A stretch of 64,000 nucleotides of DNA from Affinibrenneria salicis (GCF_008710095.1 NZ_VYKJ01000003.1:186001-250000); one strand, 5' to 3'. Counted from the first letter of the stretch, positions 51,729-61,766 are shown. Notes: generated from the letters alone by a model not told the origin. Made by a program: numbers and translations.

Positions 51729-52389
51729 TTCACTGTTTCCTCACCTGCAAATCGACCGTCTGGTAGATGCGACGTACGAAACGATTTACATGACCGTTTT
51801 TTCCGGCCTGGCGACGTTTGTCTTAGGGATTATTCTGGGCGTACTGTTATTTCTGACCTCGAAGGGGCAGCTGCTGCAAAACCGGTTGATTTATGCGCTG
51901 GTATCGACGGTGGTTAACGTATTTCGCTCAATCCCGTTCATTATCCTGATTGTATTGCTGATCCCGTTCACCCGCTCGCTGGTCGGCACTATTCTCGGGG
52001 TGAATGCCGCGCTGCCGGCGCTGATCATCGGCGCGGCGCCGTTTTACGCGCGGCTGGTGGAAATCGGCCTGCGCGAAGTGGATAAAGGCGTGATCGAGGC
52101 GGCGCGTTCGATGGGCGCGCGCATCGGCACTATTATTTTCCGGGTTCTGTTACCGGAATCATCGCCAGCGCTGGTGTCCGGTATTACCGTGACCCTGATC
52201 GCGCTGGTGGGCTATACCGCAATGGCGGGGGTGATTGGCGCGGGAGGGCTGGGCAATCTGGCCTACCTGGAAGGCTTCCAGCGTAATCATGGCGACGTTA
52301 CGCTGGTCGCCACGGTCACGATTCTACTGCTGGTGTTCATTATTCAGCTTATTGGCGACACCATTACGGCAGCACTCGATAAACGGTAA
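51721..52389 (+). CDS. metI: Methionine-type ABC transporter permease (MetI-like)
   Basis: A 222-residue permease with about five membrane spans and the EAA-type coupling loop (GLREVDKGVIEAARSMGA). The ATG at 51721 lies within the end of metN, giving coupling; an upstream TTG at 51715 is less likely. It partners with the neighbouring ATPase and binding protein. Confidence 0.88.
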   Translation: MPDSLFPHLQIDRLVDATYETIYMTVFSGLATFVLGIILGVLLFLTSKGQLLQNRLIYALVSTVVNVFRSIPFIILIVLLIPFTRSLVGTILGVNAALPALIIGAAPFYARLVEIGLREVDKGVIEAARSMGARIGTIIFRVLLPESSPALVSGITVTLIALVGYTAMAGVIGAGGLGNLAYLEGFQRNHGDVTLVATVTILLLVFIIQLIGDTITAALDKR

Positions 52390-52408
52390 TCTTGTTAAAG
52401 GAATGAAG

Positions 52409-53239
52409 ATGATGAAGACGCGCAATATTTTAATGCTGGCCTATGCCTCTCTGACTGCACTCAGCCTGACCGCGTTTTCAGCGGCGGCTAACACCAAACT
52501 GTCTGTCGGTGCGTCCAACGTGCCGCACGCCGAGATTCTCGAGCAGGCGAAACCGATTTTAGCCAAAGAAGGCATCGATCTGAAAATCACGCCGTTCCAG
52601 GACTACATCCTGCCAAACACCGCGCTGGCGAGTCGCGATATCGACGCCAACTATTTCCAGCACGTTCCCTATATGGAAAGCGTGATTAAGGATCACGCCG
52701 GCGACAAGAATTATGACTTTGTCAGCGCAGGGGCGATTCACATTGAGCCGATCGGTATTTATTCGAAAAAGTACAAAAGTCTGCAGGATTTGCCGGATAA
52801 CGGCAAAATCATTCTGGGCGACGCGGTAGCGGAAGAAGGTCGTATTCTGTCGATTTTTGAAAAAGCCGGCGTGATTAAGCTGAAGCCTGGTGTGAAACGC
52901 GTTGATGCGCGCATCGGCGATATCGTGGAAAACCCGAAACGCCTGAAGTTCCTGCCGAGCGTGGAACGCGGTCTGCTGCCGCAGGTGTATGCCAACAATG
53001 AAGGGGATGCCGTGGTGATTAACGCTAACTATGCGATTGACGCCGGGCTGAATCCGACCACCGATCCGATCGCCATCGAAAGCGGCGAGGATAACCCTTA
53101 CGCCAATATCATCACCGTACACCGCGGCGACGAAAATAAGCCTGAAATCAAAGCGCTGGTCAATGTCCTGCATTCCAAAGCGATTCAGGATTTTATTAAA
53201 GAAAAATACAAGGGCGCGGTTATTCCGGTCAGCCAGTAA
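52409..53239 (+). CDS. MetQ/NlpA-family substrate-binding protein without lipobox
   Basis: A 276-residue periplasmic binding protein of the MetQ/NlpA family, with VGASNVPHAEILEQAKP, DYILPNTALASRDIDANYFQHVPYM and VINANYAIDAGL. E. coli MetQ is a lipoprotein, but here the signal sequence (LMLAYASLTALSLTAFSAAAN) has no cysteine and looks like a normal signal peptidase I site. Three nearby ATGs exist (52403, 52409, 52412); 52409 has the best spaced aagga site. A terminator follows. Ligand could be methionine or another amino acid. Confidence 0.87.
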   Translation: MMKTRNILMLAYASLTALSLTAFSAAANTKLSVGASNVPHAEILEQAKPILAKEGIDLKITPFQDYILPNTALASRDIDANYFQHVPYMESVIKDHAGDKNYDFVSAGAIHIEPIGIYSKKYKSLQDLPDNGKIILGDAVAEEGRILSIFEKAGVIKLKPGVKRVDARIGDIVENPKRLKFLPSVERGLLPQVYANNEGDAVVINANYAIDAGLNPTTDPIAIESGEDNPYANIITVHRGDENKPEIKALVNVLHSKAIQDFIKEKYKGAVIPVSQ

Positions 53240-53262
53240 ACAGACGGTTACCATCCGACAAG

Positions 53263-53287
53263 CGGCGCCTTCTGGCGCCGTTTTTTG
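53263..53287 (+). terminator. Intrinsic terminator of the metNIQ-like operon
   Basis: cggcgcc (53263-53269) pairs with ggcgccg (53274-53280) around ttct, followed by six T residues. Confidence 0.95.
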
Positions 53288-53500
53288 TCTTTAGAAAACC
53301 CCAGCCAGGTCGGGGATTCCGTTTGTCGCGGTTCTAACCACCGATCAGGGAGACGGTGACTGTTGCTGTGGATCTATCGCCCGAAGAAAGCCGGAGAGAA
53401 AATGTTTCGTCTTACGCCGGGATGACTCACGGAAGCAGTAACGTTTCTTTATCGGTCATGCATTCAGGAACAATGCGAAGAGACGGCGTTTAGCCCCTTT
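53288..53500. other. Intergenic region after the metNIQ-like operon
   Basis: No supported gene. It joins two blocks that lie apart in E. coli (the cobB side and the btuE side). Confidence 0.4.
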
Positions 53501-53719
53501 TCAGCGAGCCGAGTCACGGCTGCCTTCCATGAAGGCGGATTTTTGTTTCTGCGCGGACCATTGCTGACATTCGCCGACCTGGTCAAAAGGCAGCGTGGCG
53601 GAATGATTGAAAAAACTAAACTCGCATTCGCGACAGCGCGCGATGCGCGCAGGGTTAACTCGCGCGGCGGGACGACGGGACCGCAGGCGTAACCAGAGGT
53701 GGCGGATAAAACGTCGCAT
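53501..53719 (-). CDS. Possible small basic protein (72 residues)
   Basis: A 72-codon frame on the minus strand with codon use like the neighbouring genes (CGC, GCG, CTG frequent). The product is basic at the N-terminus (MRRFIRHLWLRLRSRRPAAR), has CREC and a single further cysteine (GECQQW), and is not recognised. A gagag-like site precedes the ATG. A second frame (53464-53733) overlaps it with poorer codon use. Evidence is limited to composition and start context. Confidence 0.45.
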   Translation of the reverse strand: MRRFIRHLWLRLRSRRPAARVNPARIARCRECEFSFFNHSATLPFDQVGECQQWSAQKQKSAFMEGSRDSAR

Positions 53720-53982
53720 AGCGTCACTCTCATCGCGGGTCGATGGACACAGACTAAGCGTAGTCGGTTGTTTATAAAATAACCAGCAACATTCTGAATT
53801 CAGCGGTTCGCCGGCGCCGCCATTCTCGCCGGCCGTGCGCGTCGTGCCTGTCGTTCACGACCCGGGCGGACAACCCGGTGGACAGGCGAGAACAATTGCG
53901 TTTAAGTGACCTGCGGGCCGGCGCACCTCGCATGGCCCGAGTCGGTAGTAAACCGCTTATCATAACCGGAAGGATAGACACC
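53720..53982. other. Intergenic region upstream of btuE
   Basis: Divergent spacer between the possible small gene and btuE. The in-frame extension of btuE upstream of 53983 is not conserved. Confidence 0.4.
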
Positions 53983-54534
53983 ATGAGCCAGAGCCTGTAC
54001 CAAATCGCAGTGAAAGATATCGCCGGCCAGCCAACGACGCTCGACAGTCTGCGCGGCCAGGTTTTGCTGATTGTTAACGTCGCCTCGCAGTGCGGTCTGA
54101 CCAGACAGTATGAAGCGCTGGAAACGCTGTATGAACGCTGGCGCGAACAGGGATTCAGCGTGCTGGGTTTTCCATCCAATGAATTCGCCGGGCAGGAACC
54201 GGGCAGCGACGAAGAGATTCAGGCCTTTTGCCGCGGCACCTTCGGCGTGCAGTTCCCGATGTTCAGCAAGATTCAGGTTAATGGCGCGCAGCGTCACCCG
54301 CTGTATCAGGCGCTGATCGCGGCGCAGCCGCAAGCGACGCGGCCGGACGACAGCGATTTCTACCAGCGGCGGGTCAGCAAGGGGCAGGGGCCGCAGCATC
54401 CTTCGGATATCCTGTGGAATTTTGAAAAATTTCTCATCGGTCGCGACGGCGCCGTCGCCGCGCGTTTTGCGCCGGATATGACGCCGGACGCTCCGCAGAT
54501 CGTCGCGGCGATTAAGCAGGCGCTGGCGCAGTGA
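53983..54534 (+). CDS. btuE: Thioredoxin/glutathione peroxidase BtuE
   Basis: BtuE reduces peroxides, using thioredoxin mainly, in a non-essential defence role; despite its name it is not needed for vitamin B12 uptake. The 183-residue product has the catalytic cysteine in VNVASQCGLTRQYEALE, the GFPSNEFAGQEPGSDEEI motif and WNFEKFLIGRDG. Start 53983 (MSQSLYQIAVKDI) matches E. coli in length and has an agga ribosome site. The btuC and btuD neighbours of E. coli are absent. Confidence 0.95.
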   Translation: MSQSLYQIAVKDIAGQPTTLDSLRGQVLLIVNVASQCGLTRQYEALETLYERWREQGFSVLGFPSNEFAGQEPGSDEEIQAFCRGTFGVQFPMFSKIQVNGAQRHPLYQALIAAQPQATRPDDSDFYQRRVSKGQGPQHPSDILWNFEKFLIGRDGAVAARFAPDMTPDAPQIVAAIKQALAQ

Positions 54535-54652
54535 CGGCGGGCGCCGCGCCGGCCGGCAATGACGCTTGCCTGTTTCACGCGATCGGCGCTAGATTAGAGT
54601 TAAATATCATTCTGATAGCGGCAGTCCGTACGCTGCCCGGAGCCGGGACGAC

Positions 54653-55120
54653 ATGATGCGATTAACTCACTGGCTGATTCTGGCAAGTTTGATCCTGGCT
54701 GGCTGCAGCAGCCATGCGCCGCCGCCCAACGCTCGCCTGAGCGATTCGATCACGGTCATCGCCGAACTGAATGACCAATTACGTCAGTGGCGCGGTACGC
54801 CTTATCGCTATGGCGGTCTGAACCGACGCGGCGTCGACTGCTCGGGGTTCGTCTATCTGACTTACCGCGACCGTTTTGGCATGCAGCTGCCGCGCAGTAC
54901 CGAAGCGCAAACGGAAATCGGCACGCGCATCAGTCGCGACGAGCTGTTGCCTGGCGATCTGGTGTTCTTTAAAACCGGCAGCGGGGAGAACGGCCTGCAC
55001 GTCGGTATCTACGACACCGATGATCAGTTCATCCATGCCTCAACCAGCAGGGGCGTGATGCGTTCTTCGCTGGACAACGTGTACTGGAAGCGCGCTTACT
55101 GGCAGGCGCGCCGCATCTGA
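54653..55120 (+). CDS. nlpC: NlpC/P60 family lipoprotein NlpC
   Basis: A 155-residue predicted lipoprotein with lipobox LAGC and an NlpC/P60 cysteine peptidase domain: catalytic Cys in RGVDCSGFVYLTY, His in GLHVGIYD and a polar third residue in FIHASTS. Members cleave peptide stems of peptidoglycan; the specific activity of NlpC is not well defined. A second ATG at 54656 could be the true start. It follows btuE as in E. coli. Confidence 0.94.
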   Translation: MMRLTHWLILASLILAGCSSHAPPPNARLSDSITVIAELNDQLRQWRGTPYRYGGLNRRGVDCSGFVYLTYRDRFGMQLPRSTEAQTEIGTRISRDELLPGDLVFFKTGSGENGLHVGIYDTDDQFIHASTSRGVMRSSLDNVYWKRAYWQARRI

Positions 55121-55766
55121 CCGTCGGATCTGCCGCCGACGCTTCGGGCGCCGGCGGTTTCCAACCTCCCCACCGCGATCTTTAGCCGCGTTGCGCGCGC
55201 CCGTCGTCATCGTCATAACGAAAAAACGGTCAGCTCAGCGGATTGATAATATTCATCTATTTGGCACAGACTTTTGCAGTCTGTGCGCCGGGAAAAAATT
55301 TAATTGTTTTTAAATTTTTTTGCGATATAAAAGTGAAGAACCCATTCCGTCAGTCGGTGGTTTTTTTTGCCGCGGTATTCAATTTCTTGCTGACGAATAT
55401 TTAAGACCGTAAAGTCGATTATTTCCTGAACGATATTTACTCTCAGCGGAAAATAAGCACTATACTCTAAATAATTCGAGTTGCAGGGCAAAACGTTATC
55501 GTTTTGAACACCGCAACACGGTGGTTCATTACGGGCTAGACTCGTTTATGCGATCCGTCACGCGGTAAAGGAGCGACAAATTGGTCGGGAACGAATTTGA
55601 ACGGCCAACGGCTGGCCTTCGGTGAGCGACAGGATGTCTCCCATTATTTCGATGCGCATGCGCCAGTCAGTGATTCGGCGGGCCGCTCAGGCGCCGCCAT
55701 GCGGGATACTGACGTGTCGCGGGCATAACAAGACTCATTTCACTTTGACTATTCTGGCTGTATAAC
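55121..55766. other. Long intergenic region between nlpC and ydiV
   Basis: A 646-bp gap. The middle part (55290-55460) is AT-rich; a 63-codon minus-strand frame there (55300-55491) has no recognisable product and runs into the dispersed repeat, so it is not called. The repeat copy lies at 55462-55512. The rest shows nothing identifiable. Confidence 0.5.
55462..55512 (-). repeat. Dispersed intergenic repeat, copy B
   Basis: The reverse complement of this stretch matches 38406-38455 (aaaacgataacgt ... cctgcaa ... aattattt.agag). Copy B has the more regular ctaaataattcgag core. Confidence 0.7.
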
Positions 55767-56492
55767 ATGCGAATTCGGTTAGATGTAGATTACATTAGCA
55801 GCTATGTGTTCTGGCCGATTTATCGTCCGGACATGCGGTTACTGGCGCTGGAGATGATGCCGCGCTTCAATAGCGGCGACGGCGCGTTGAGCATCCATAA
55901 GGAAATTCTCGTTCCCCAACTGAGCGTTGAACAAAAACAGACGATGCTGCTGGAGCAATTATCCTTCATTAAAAGTAATGCCGACTGGTTTATCCGGAAT
56001 CAGATTATTCTGGTGATAAAAGTTGATCAGGACAGGGTACGAAGAATAATCCGGGATGAGGCGCTGAGGACCGATATTAATAACGCTCCCTTTATTCAAT
56101 TCGAAATAAATGAGAATTTTCCCAACCTTTCGCTGGGCAAAGAGAATAAAAACCTGGCCACGCTGAGTCGCTATTTTACGCTGTGGCTGGATAATCTGGG
56201 CTCGGGTAAAAGTAACCTGAAAGCGCTGTATGACAATTTGTTCGGCTATGTCAAAATCGACCAAAATCTCGTGCGCGAGATATTTTCTATTCCCTCGCGC
56301 GCGGCCATGAGCGACGCGTTATTACGCCAGATAAAAAGCGATAATTGCAGCGTGATAGCCAAAGGCATTGATAGCGATGAATATCTTGCCCGCAGTCAAC
56401 AGCTCGGCGTCGACGCTCTGCAGGGAAGTCTGTGGCCGCCGGTCGGTCTGGAGGCGCTTGATAGCCTGCTGATCGGCGACGTGCGGACATAA
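55767..56492 (+). CDS. ydiV: Degenerate EAL-domain regulator YdiV (RflP)
   Basis: YdiV/RflP is a catalytically inactive EAL-like protein that binds FlhD4C2 and blocks flagellar gene activation, delivering it to ClpXP. The 241-residue product aligns by eye with E. coli YdiV: the EAL position reads LALEMMPRF, and the active-site loop reads LDNLGSGKSN in place of DDFGTG, so it should not cleave cyclic di-GMP. INENFPNLSLGKENK and the final LQGSLWPPVGLE are shared. Its position nlpC-ydiV-selO matches E. coli. Overall similarity is moderate. Confidence 0.87.
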   Translation: MRIRLDVDYISSYVFWPIYRPDMRLLALEMMPRFNSGDGALSIHKEILVPQLSVEQKQTMLLEQLSFIKSNADWFIRNQIILVIKVDQDRVRRIIRDEALRTDINNAPFIQFEINENFPNLSLGKENKNLATLSRYFTLWLDNLGSGKSNLKALYDNLFGYVKIDQNLVREIFSIPSRAAMSDALLRQIKSDNCSVIAKGIDSDEYLARSQQLGVDALQGSLWPPVGLEALDSLLIGDVRT

Positions 56493-56585
56493 ATTCCGCG
56501 CCGGGCGGCGCAGTAGCCTTACTCTTCGTCGGTGTTCTTTCGCCGCGCCTGGCTCTACACTGATTATCCTGCCGGCGGAGGGGTT

Positions 56586-58037
56586 ATGGCACAGTATCCA
56601 CAGTTCAATCATCATTATTTCACCGAACTTCCCGGTTTTTATACGGCGTTGACGCCGACGCCGCTAGCGGGCGCGCGTTTGCTGTATCACAGCGCGCCGC
56701 TGGCCGATACGCTTGGGCTGGATGACGCGTGGTTCAGCGCGGAGAATGCGCCGCTGTGGAGCGGTGAGCGTCTGTTGCCCGGCATGCAGCCGCTGGCGCA
56801 GGTGTATAGCGGCCATCAGTTCGGCGTCTGGGCCGGTCAACTGGGCGACGGACGGGGGATTCTGCTCGGCGAACAGCAACTGCCGGACGGCCGCTGTTTT
56901 GACTGGCACCTGAAAGGCGCCGGGTTAACGCCGTATTCACGCATGGGCGACGGGCGGGCGGTGTTGCGTTCGGTCATCCGCGAGTTTCTTGCCTCTGAGG
57001 CGATGCATGCGCTGTCGATTCCGACCACCCGGGCGCTGACCATCGTCGCCAGCGATCAACCGGTGCAGCGCGAAACGGTCGAAACGGGCGCCATGCTGCT
57101 GCGGGTGGCGGAAAGCCACGTGCGCTTCGGCCATTTCGAGCACTTTTACTATCGAGGCGAGCCAGAGAACGTACGCCGTCTGGCGGATTACGTGATAGCC
57201 CGTCATTGGCCGCAGTGGCGAGACGGCGGCGAGCGTTACTCGTTGTGGTTTCGTGATGTGGTGGAGCGTACGGCGCGCCTGATCGCCGCCTGGCAGGCGG
57301 TCGGTTTCGCTCACGGCGTGATGAATACGGATAACATGTCGATTCTCGGCCTGACCATCGATTACGGCCCCTGGGGTTTTCTTGACGATTATCAGCCGGG
57401 CTATATCTGCAACCATACCGATCGTCAGGGGCGTTATGCGTTCGATAATCAGCCGGCGGTGGCGCTGTGGAATTTATATCGTCTGGCGCAGTCTTTATCG
57501 CAACTGATGACGTCAGAACAGCTGGAGGCTGCGCTGGCGCTCTACCAGCCGGCGCTGATGCGGGCGTTCGGCGAAAAAATGCGCGCCAGGCTGGGGTTCG
57601 CCCGCGCCGATGAGGAGGATAACGCGATTCTCAGCGGCTTACTGAATCTGATGCAGCGCGAAGGGCGAGACTATAGCCGGGTTTTCCGTTTACTGAGCGA
57701 CGGCGAGCAGCACAGCGCCGCCACGCCGCTGCGCGATGAATTTATCGATCGCGAGGCTTTCGACACCTGGTATACTCAGTGGCGACGGCGGCTGGCGCGG
57801 GAAAATCGCGATGACGAGCAGCGCCAGCGGGCGATGAAAGCGGTCAACCCGCGGCTGATTCTGCGTAACTATCTCGCGCAGCAGGCGATCGAGCAGGCGG
57901 AGCAAGGCGAAGTGAGTCGCCTGACGCGTCTGCATCAGGCGTTGAGCGATCCTTTCCGCGATGATGCGACGCAGGACGATCTGGCCGCGCCGCCGCCGGA
58001 GTGGGGCAAACATCTGCAGATCTCCTGCTCCAGCTAG
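56586..58037 (+). CDS. selO: Protein AMPylase SelO
   Basis: SelO (YdiU) is a pseudokinase that transfers AMP to Ser, Thr or Tyr of proteins involved in redox balance. The 483-residue product has [34 protein letters not shown] and [24 protein letters not shown], the inverted-nucleotide kinase motifs. It ends CSS, with cysteine at the position of selenocysteine in vertebrate SelO. Start 56586 ([12 protein letters not shown]) has a ggagggg ribosome site. It is convergent with hmuV, the stops two bases apart. Confidence 0.96.
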   Translation: MAQYPQFNHHYFTELPGFYTALTPTPLAGARLLYHSAPLADTLGLDDAWFSAENAPLWSGERLLPGMQPLAQVYSGHQFGVWAGQLGDGRGILLGEQQLPDGRCFDWHLKGAGLTPYSRMGDGRAVLRSVIREFLASEAMHALSIPTTRALTIVASDQPVQRETVETGAMLLRVAESHVRFGHFEHFYYRGEPENVRRLADYVIARHWPQWRDGGERYSLWFRDVVERTARLIAAWQAVGFAHGVMNTDNMSILGLTIDYGPWGFLDDYQPGYICNHTDRQGRYAFDNQPAVALWNLYRLAQSLSQLMTSEQLEAALALYQPALMRAFGEKMRARLGFARADEEDNAILSGLLNLMQREGRDYSRVFRLLSDGEQHSAATPLRDEFIDREAFDTWYTQWRRRLARENRDDEQRQRAMKAVNPRLILRNYLAQQAIEQAEQGEVSRLTRLHQALSDPFRDDATQDDLAAPPPEWGKHLQISCSS

Positions 58038-58039
58038 GG

Positions 58040-58825
58040 CTATCGCCGCAGGTAAACCTGCGGCAGCGGGTTTTCCGGATGGCGATTCACGCCGATATCC
58101 GCCTGGTACCAGCGGGTGAGAATGTCCGCCTGCAGAACGTCATCCGCCGCGCCCTGCGCCACCAGCCTGCCTTCATGCAGCAGCAAAATTCGGTCGGCGT
58201 ATAGCGCGGCCAGATTGAGATCGTGCAGCACGCAGCAGATGGCCAGCGGTTGTTGGCGGGTCAGCAGACGCAGCAGACGCAGCAGATGTTGCTGGTGATA
58301 GAGATCGAGCGCGGAGGTCGGTTCATCCAGAAACAGCCAACCCGGCGTCGGCTGAGCATGCCACAGTTGCGCCAGCACGCGCGCCAGCTGAACCCGCTGC
58401 TGTTCGCCGCCGGACAGTCGGCGATAGTCGCGGTCGGCCAGCTGCGCGCAGCTGGTTTGCGTCATCACCTGACGGACTATCTCATCATCGTCGCGCCGGG
58501 GGCCGCCGTACGGCGCGCGGCCCATGGCGACCACTTCTCGCACGCTGAACGGAAAGGACAGCGTGCTGTGCTGGCGCATTACCGCCCGCGTGCGCGCCAG
58601 TTCGACCGGCGGCCATGACGTCAGCGCCTTGCCCTGCAGGCGGCACTCTCCGCGCTGCGGCGTCAGATAGCCGGTCAGCAGGCGCAGCAGCGTGGATTTG
58701 CCTGCGCCGTTCGGTCCGATAAGCGCCACGATTTCGCCGCTGTCGACCCGCAGCGAGACATCCCCGATCAAACCGCGACCGGCGGCGTGATAGCACAGGT
58801 CTGTGGCGATCAGCGCATTATTCAT
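58040..58825 (-). CDS. hmuV: Heme ABC transporter ATPase HmuV
   Basis: HmuV powers heme import across the inner membrane. The 261-residue product has Walker [16 protein letters not shown], signature [18 protein letters not shown], Walker [14 protein letters not shown] and the switch histidine in CCVLHDLN. It overlaps hmuU by 8 bp and is the last gene of hmuSTUV. A short inverted repeat (58046-58063) lies in its final codons. Confidence 0.96.
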   Translation of the reverse strand: MNNALIATDLCYHAAGRGLIGDVSLRVDSGEIVALIGPNGAGKSTLLRLLTGYLTPQRGECRLQGKALTSWPPVELARTRAVMRQHSTLSFPFSVREVVAMGRAPYGGPRRDDDEIVRQVMTQTSCAQLADRDYRRLSGGEQQRVQLARVLAQLWHAQPTPGWLFLDEPTSALDLYHQQHLLRLLRLLTRQQPLAICCVLHDLNLAALYADRILLLHEGRLVAQGAADDVLQADILTRWYQADIGVNRHPENPLPQVYLRR

Positions 58826-59822
58826 CGCCGTATCCTTTGTACTGCAAAATCAGCCAGAGAAAATAGGGCCCGCCCAGCAGGCTGGTCAGCAGGCCGACCG
58901 GCATTTCCGCCGGCGCCAGCAGCGTTCTGGCCAGCGTGTCGGCGCCGAGCAGCAGACCGGCGCCGCTGAGGATGGCGCCCGGCAGCAACCAGCGATGATC
59001 GGCGCCTATCCGCATGCGGATCAGGTGCGGGATGACCAGACCGATAAAGCCAATCACCCCGCTGACGGCAACGGCGCAGCCGACCAGCAGCGCGCTGAGC
59101 AGCAGCAAAATTCGGCGGGTGAGCGCCACATTAACGCCAAGATAATGCGCCTCTTCGTCGCCCAGCTGCATTAAATTCAGCCGGCGCGCCTGACGCTGGA
59201 TCAACAGCATCGCCGGCAGTATCAGCGAGGCGGCGACCAGCAGCATCGGCCACTGCGCCTGTCCCAGACTGCCCATGGTCCACAGGGAAAACTGACGCAG
59301 TTGTTGATCGTTACTGATATAAATCAGCACGCCGATGGCGGCGATGCACAGCGCATTCAGGGCGATGCCGGCCAGCAACAGACGCGCCAGTCCGCCGTTG
59401 CCGCTACGGTTGATGGCAAAGATAAAGGCGGTGATGGTAAGACTGCCGATAAAGGCGGCGAACATCGGGCTATAGAGCGCGAGCAGCGGCGGCAGGCCGA
59501 GCGGCAGCACCAGCGTCAGCGCGACGCACAGCGCCGCGCCGCTGCTGATGCCCAGCAGACCGGGATCGGCGAGCGGATTGCGAAACAGTCCCTGCATGAC
59601 GGCGCCGGACAGCGCCAGCGCGCCGCCGACCAGAATCGCCAGCAGCACGCGGGGCAGTCGAATGTGCAGCCAGATATGCCAGAGCGGATCGCTCAGCGGC
59701 GTTTGCCACAGGGTGCGCAAAGAGAGCGTCAGCGCGCCGGTATTGGCGGCGCCGACGGCTAATATCAGCAAAATAATCAGCAGTCCGCCCAGCGTATAGT
59801 ATGGAGGACGAAGTGAACTCAT
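58818..59822 (-). CDS. hmuU: Heme ABC transporter permease HmuU
   Basis: A FecCD-type permease of 334 residues with about ten membrane spans, including [33 protein letters not shown], typical of siderophore and heme importers. It overlaps hmuT by four bases. With HmuT and HmuV it forms the inner-membrane heme importer. Confidence 0.95.
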   Translation of the reverse strand: MSSLRPPYYTLGGLLIILLILAVGAANTGALTLSLRTLWQTPLSDPLWHIWLHIRLPRVLLAILVGGALALSGAVMQGLFRNPLADPGLLGISSGAALCVALTLVLPLGLPPLLALYSPMFAAFIGSLTITAFIFAINRSGNGGLARLLLAGIALNALCIAAIGVLIYISNDQQLRQFSLWTMGSLGQAQWPMLLVAASLILPAMLLIQRQARRLNLMQLGDEEAHYLGVNVALTRRILLLLSALLVGCAVAVSGVIGFIGLVIPHLIRMRIGADHRWLLPGAILSGAGLLLGADTLARTLLAPAEMPVGLLTSLLGGPYFLWLILQYKGYGDE

Positions 59823-60634
59823 GGGATTTGTTCTGCCGCCTTACGCAGGTTCTGAAGCAGGGCGGGGGTGTCCAGCGTGAAGCCGAGCAGCGCCATATCG
59901 TCCACCACCAGCAGGCGATGATTTTTACCCGCCGGGGTCAGCGCCAGTCCGGGCAGGCGCCACACCTGCTGTTCGCCGCCCAGCGTTTTGAGTCCTTCGG
60001 CGGTGATCAGCAGCAGATCCGGCGCGCTGGCGATGACGCCTTCCTGCGACAGCGGCTGATAGCGGACTACGCCCTGCATGGCGTTTTGCAGCCCGGCCGC
60101 GCGGATGACGACATCGGCGGCGGTGTTCTGTCCGGCGGCCATCGCGACCATTCCGCTGTGGCTCATGACAAACAAGGCCTTAACCGGCAGCGGGCTGTTG
60201 TTCAGGCCGGTCAGCTGGTTTTGATATTTTTCAACCAGCGCCTTGCCTTCGGTTTCGCGCCCCAGCGCTTTGGCGATCACGCTGATTTTTTGCGGCACGC
60301 TGTCCAGATTTTGCTGCGCCGGGACGCGCACCAGCGGCGTACCGCTGTCGGCGACCTGCTGCAGCACCAGCGACGGCTGCGACAGCTCGCTGGCGATGAC
60401 CAGCGACGGTTTCAGCGCCAGAATGCCCTCGGTATTGAGCTGGCGCATATAGCCGACGTCGGGCAGCGACCGCACCGATTCCGGCCGCAGGCTGGTGCTG
60501 TCGCGCGCCACCAGATCTTTTTCCGCGCCGAGCGCCGAGATGATTTCCGTCACGTCGCCGCCAATGGCGACGATGCGTTCTGCGGCGGCGCTAAACGGCA
60601 GCGTCAGCAGCAGGGGCCATAACCATGTTTTCAT
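59819..60634 (-). CDS. hmuT: Periplasmic heme-binding protein HmuT
   Basis: A 271-residue periplasmic binding protein with a signal peptide ([19 protein letters not shown]) and the two-lobe fold seen in heme-binding proteins; [29 protein letters not shown] and the [21 protein letters not shown] part mark the family. It delivers heme to HmuUV. It overlaps hmuS and hmuU by four bases each. Confidence 0.95.
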   Translation of the reverse strand: MKTWLWPLLLTLPFSAAAERIVAIGGDVTEIISALGAEKDLVARDSTSLRPESVRSLPDVGYMRQLNTEGILALKPSLVIASELSQPSLVLQQVADSGTPLVRVPAQQNLDSVPQKISVIAKALGRETEGKALVEKYQNQLTGLNNSPLPVKALFVMSHSGMVAMAAGQNTAADVVIRAAGLQNAMQGVVRYQPLSQEGVIASAPDLLLITAEGLKTLGGEQQVWRLPGLALTPAGKNHRLLVVDDMALLGFTLDTPALLQNLRKAAEQIP

Positions 60635-61689
60635 GCGGCCAGATCCTTTGGTTTAATGGCGGCCAGTTGATCGCGCCACTGCTGCTGTTCCGGCTGTCCT
60701 TCGGTGCGCTGACCGAACAGTTGGGCAATCTGCGTGCCGTCGGCGGCGAACAGTTCCAGGCTGGTCACGATGCCGTCCGCCGTCGGTTTGCGGTTGATCC
60801 AGCTTTCCGCAATCTCGCCTTCAATCAGGTGCAGCGTGAAATCTTTATTAAAGATATTGATCCATTGCTGATGTTGTTCCAGCCGTTCTACGCGTTCCAG
60901 CTGGCCGGTGAAGATTTGCACGCAGCCGCGGTTGCCGACGAAAACCATAATCTCATTGCCCGCGTCGCGGGCGGCGAACAGCAGCTGCGCCAGCGCGCTA
61001 TTGTCCACCTGCCAGGCGAGATCGTCGCTGACGGCGCGGAAGGCCTGCTGACGGCTCAGGTTGTAGCGCCTGAGCAGCAGGAAAAACTGGTGAACGTCGG
61101 TCATGGCGCGCCAGTCGGCCTCAAACCGGCTTTTGTCCAGCGCGGCAAGGTCGTTGGCCGGAGCCGCCTGCGGCGCGGATGCCGGGCGCAGCGCCAGCGC
61201 GGGGTTATCATCAACGGCAAACTGGTCGATGAAGTGCCGCCAGGCGGCGCTATCGGTGGCTTCGGTGGGGTAGACCTTCAGGACCGCGTCGCCCTGATGA
61301 TCGAAAAACTGAATGCTCTGGCGTTCGCCGCGTGCGGCGCTTTCCGTCAGGCAAAAGGCGAAGGCCCACTGATGCAGGAACAGACGCAGGTCGAGGCCGC
61401 GCGGATTCAGGATCAGACCGGCGTGGCCGTCCAGCGTCTGATTACGATAGTGCCCCACCTGTTCATGCACCGCGTAGCTATTGCGGGTGATCGATTTTGT
61501 TTCACCAACCTGTTCCAGCGCGGCCAGCCAACTGCGCGCGTCGCCCTGCAGACGCCGCGCATCGTGGCCTACGCGGGCATGCGTGAGTTCCGCCTCGCTG
61601 ACCCTCAACTGACCGGCGATATCGCGCGCGTATTGTCGCGGGTTAGCCTGTTTTGCCTGCAGATACTGTTGATAAAGCGTAGTGCGCAT
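60631..61689 (-). CDS. hmuS: Heme-degrading/chaperone protein HmuS
   Basis: HmuS-type proteins handle imported heme in the cytoplasm; homologues (HemS/ChuS) bind heme and some degrade it. The 352-residue product has the tandem-repeat HemS fold, with ISRKSYAVHEQ-like [18 protein letters not shown] holding the axial histidine region and [13 protein letters not shown]. It is the first gene of the operon, with a Fur box 40 bp upstream. No TonB-dependent receptor gene (hmuR) precedes it. Confidence 0.95.
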   Translation of the reverse strand: MRTTLYQQYLQAKQANPRQYARDIAGQLRVSEAELTHARVGHDARRLQGDARSWLAALEQVGETKSITRNSYAVHEQVGHYRNQTLDGHAGLILNPRGLDLRLFLHQWAFAFCLTESAARGERQSIQFFDHQGDAVLKVYPTEATDSAAWRHFIDQFAVDDNPALALRPASAPQAAPANDLAALDKSRFEADWRAMTDVHQFFLLLRRYNLSRQQAFRAVSDDLAWQVDNSALAQLLFAARDAGNEIMVFVGNRGCVQIFTGQLERVERLEQHQQWINIFNKDFTLHLIEGEIAESWINRKPTADGIVTSLELFAADGTQIAQLFGQRTEGQPEQQQWRDQLAAIKPKDLAA

Positions 61690-61728
61690 GACGGGATCCT
61701 TACTTCACTCGATGGTTTGGAGCTGAAA

Positions 61729-61747
61729 AATAATGAGAATCATTTTC
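61729..61747 (-). promoter_or_regulatory. Fur box of hmuSTUV
   Basis: The 19-bp element AATAATGAGAATCATTTTC matches the Fur consensus GATAATGATAATCATTATC at 16 of 19 positions. It lies about 40 bp upstream of hmuS, indicating iron-dependent repression. Confidence 0.9.
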
Positions 61748-61748
61748 A

Positions 61749-61766
61749 TGTAACAACAAAGTTACA
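61749..61766. promoter_or_regulatory. Palindrome next to the hmuS Fur box
   Basis: TGTAAC (61749-61754) and GTTACA (61761-61766) form a perfect inverted repeat with a 6-bp spacer, one base from the Fur box. It may be a second operator; the factor is unknown. Confidence 0.4.

Noticed and set aside
55300..55491. A 63-codon minus-strand frame between nlpC and ydiV
   Set aside because: Its N-terminal part is translated from the dispersed repeat and no homologue is recognised.
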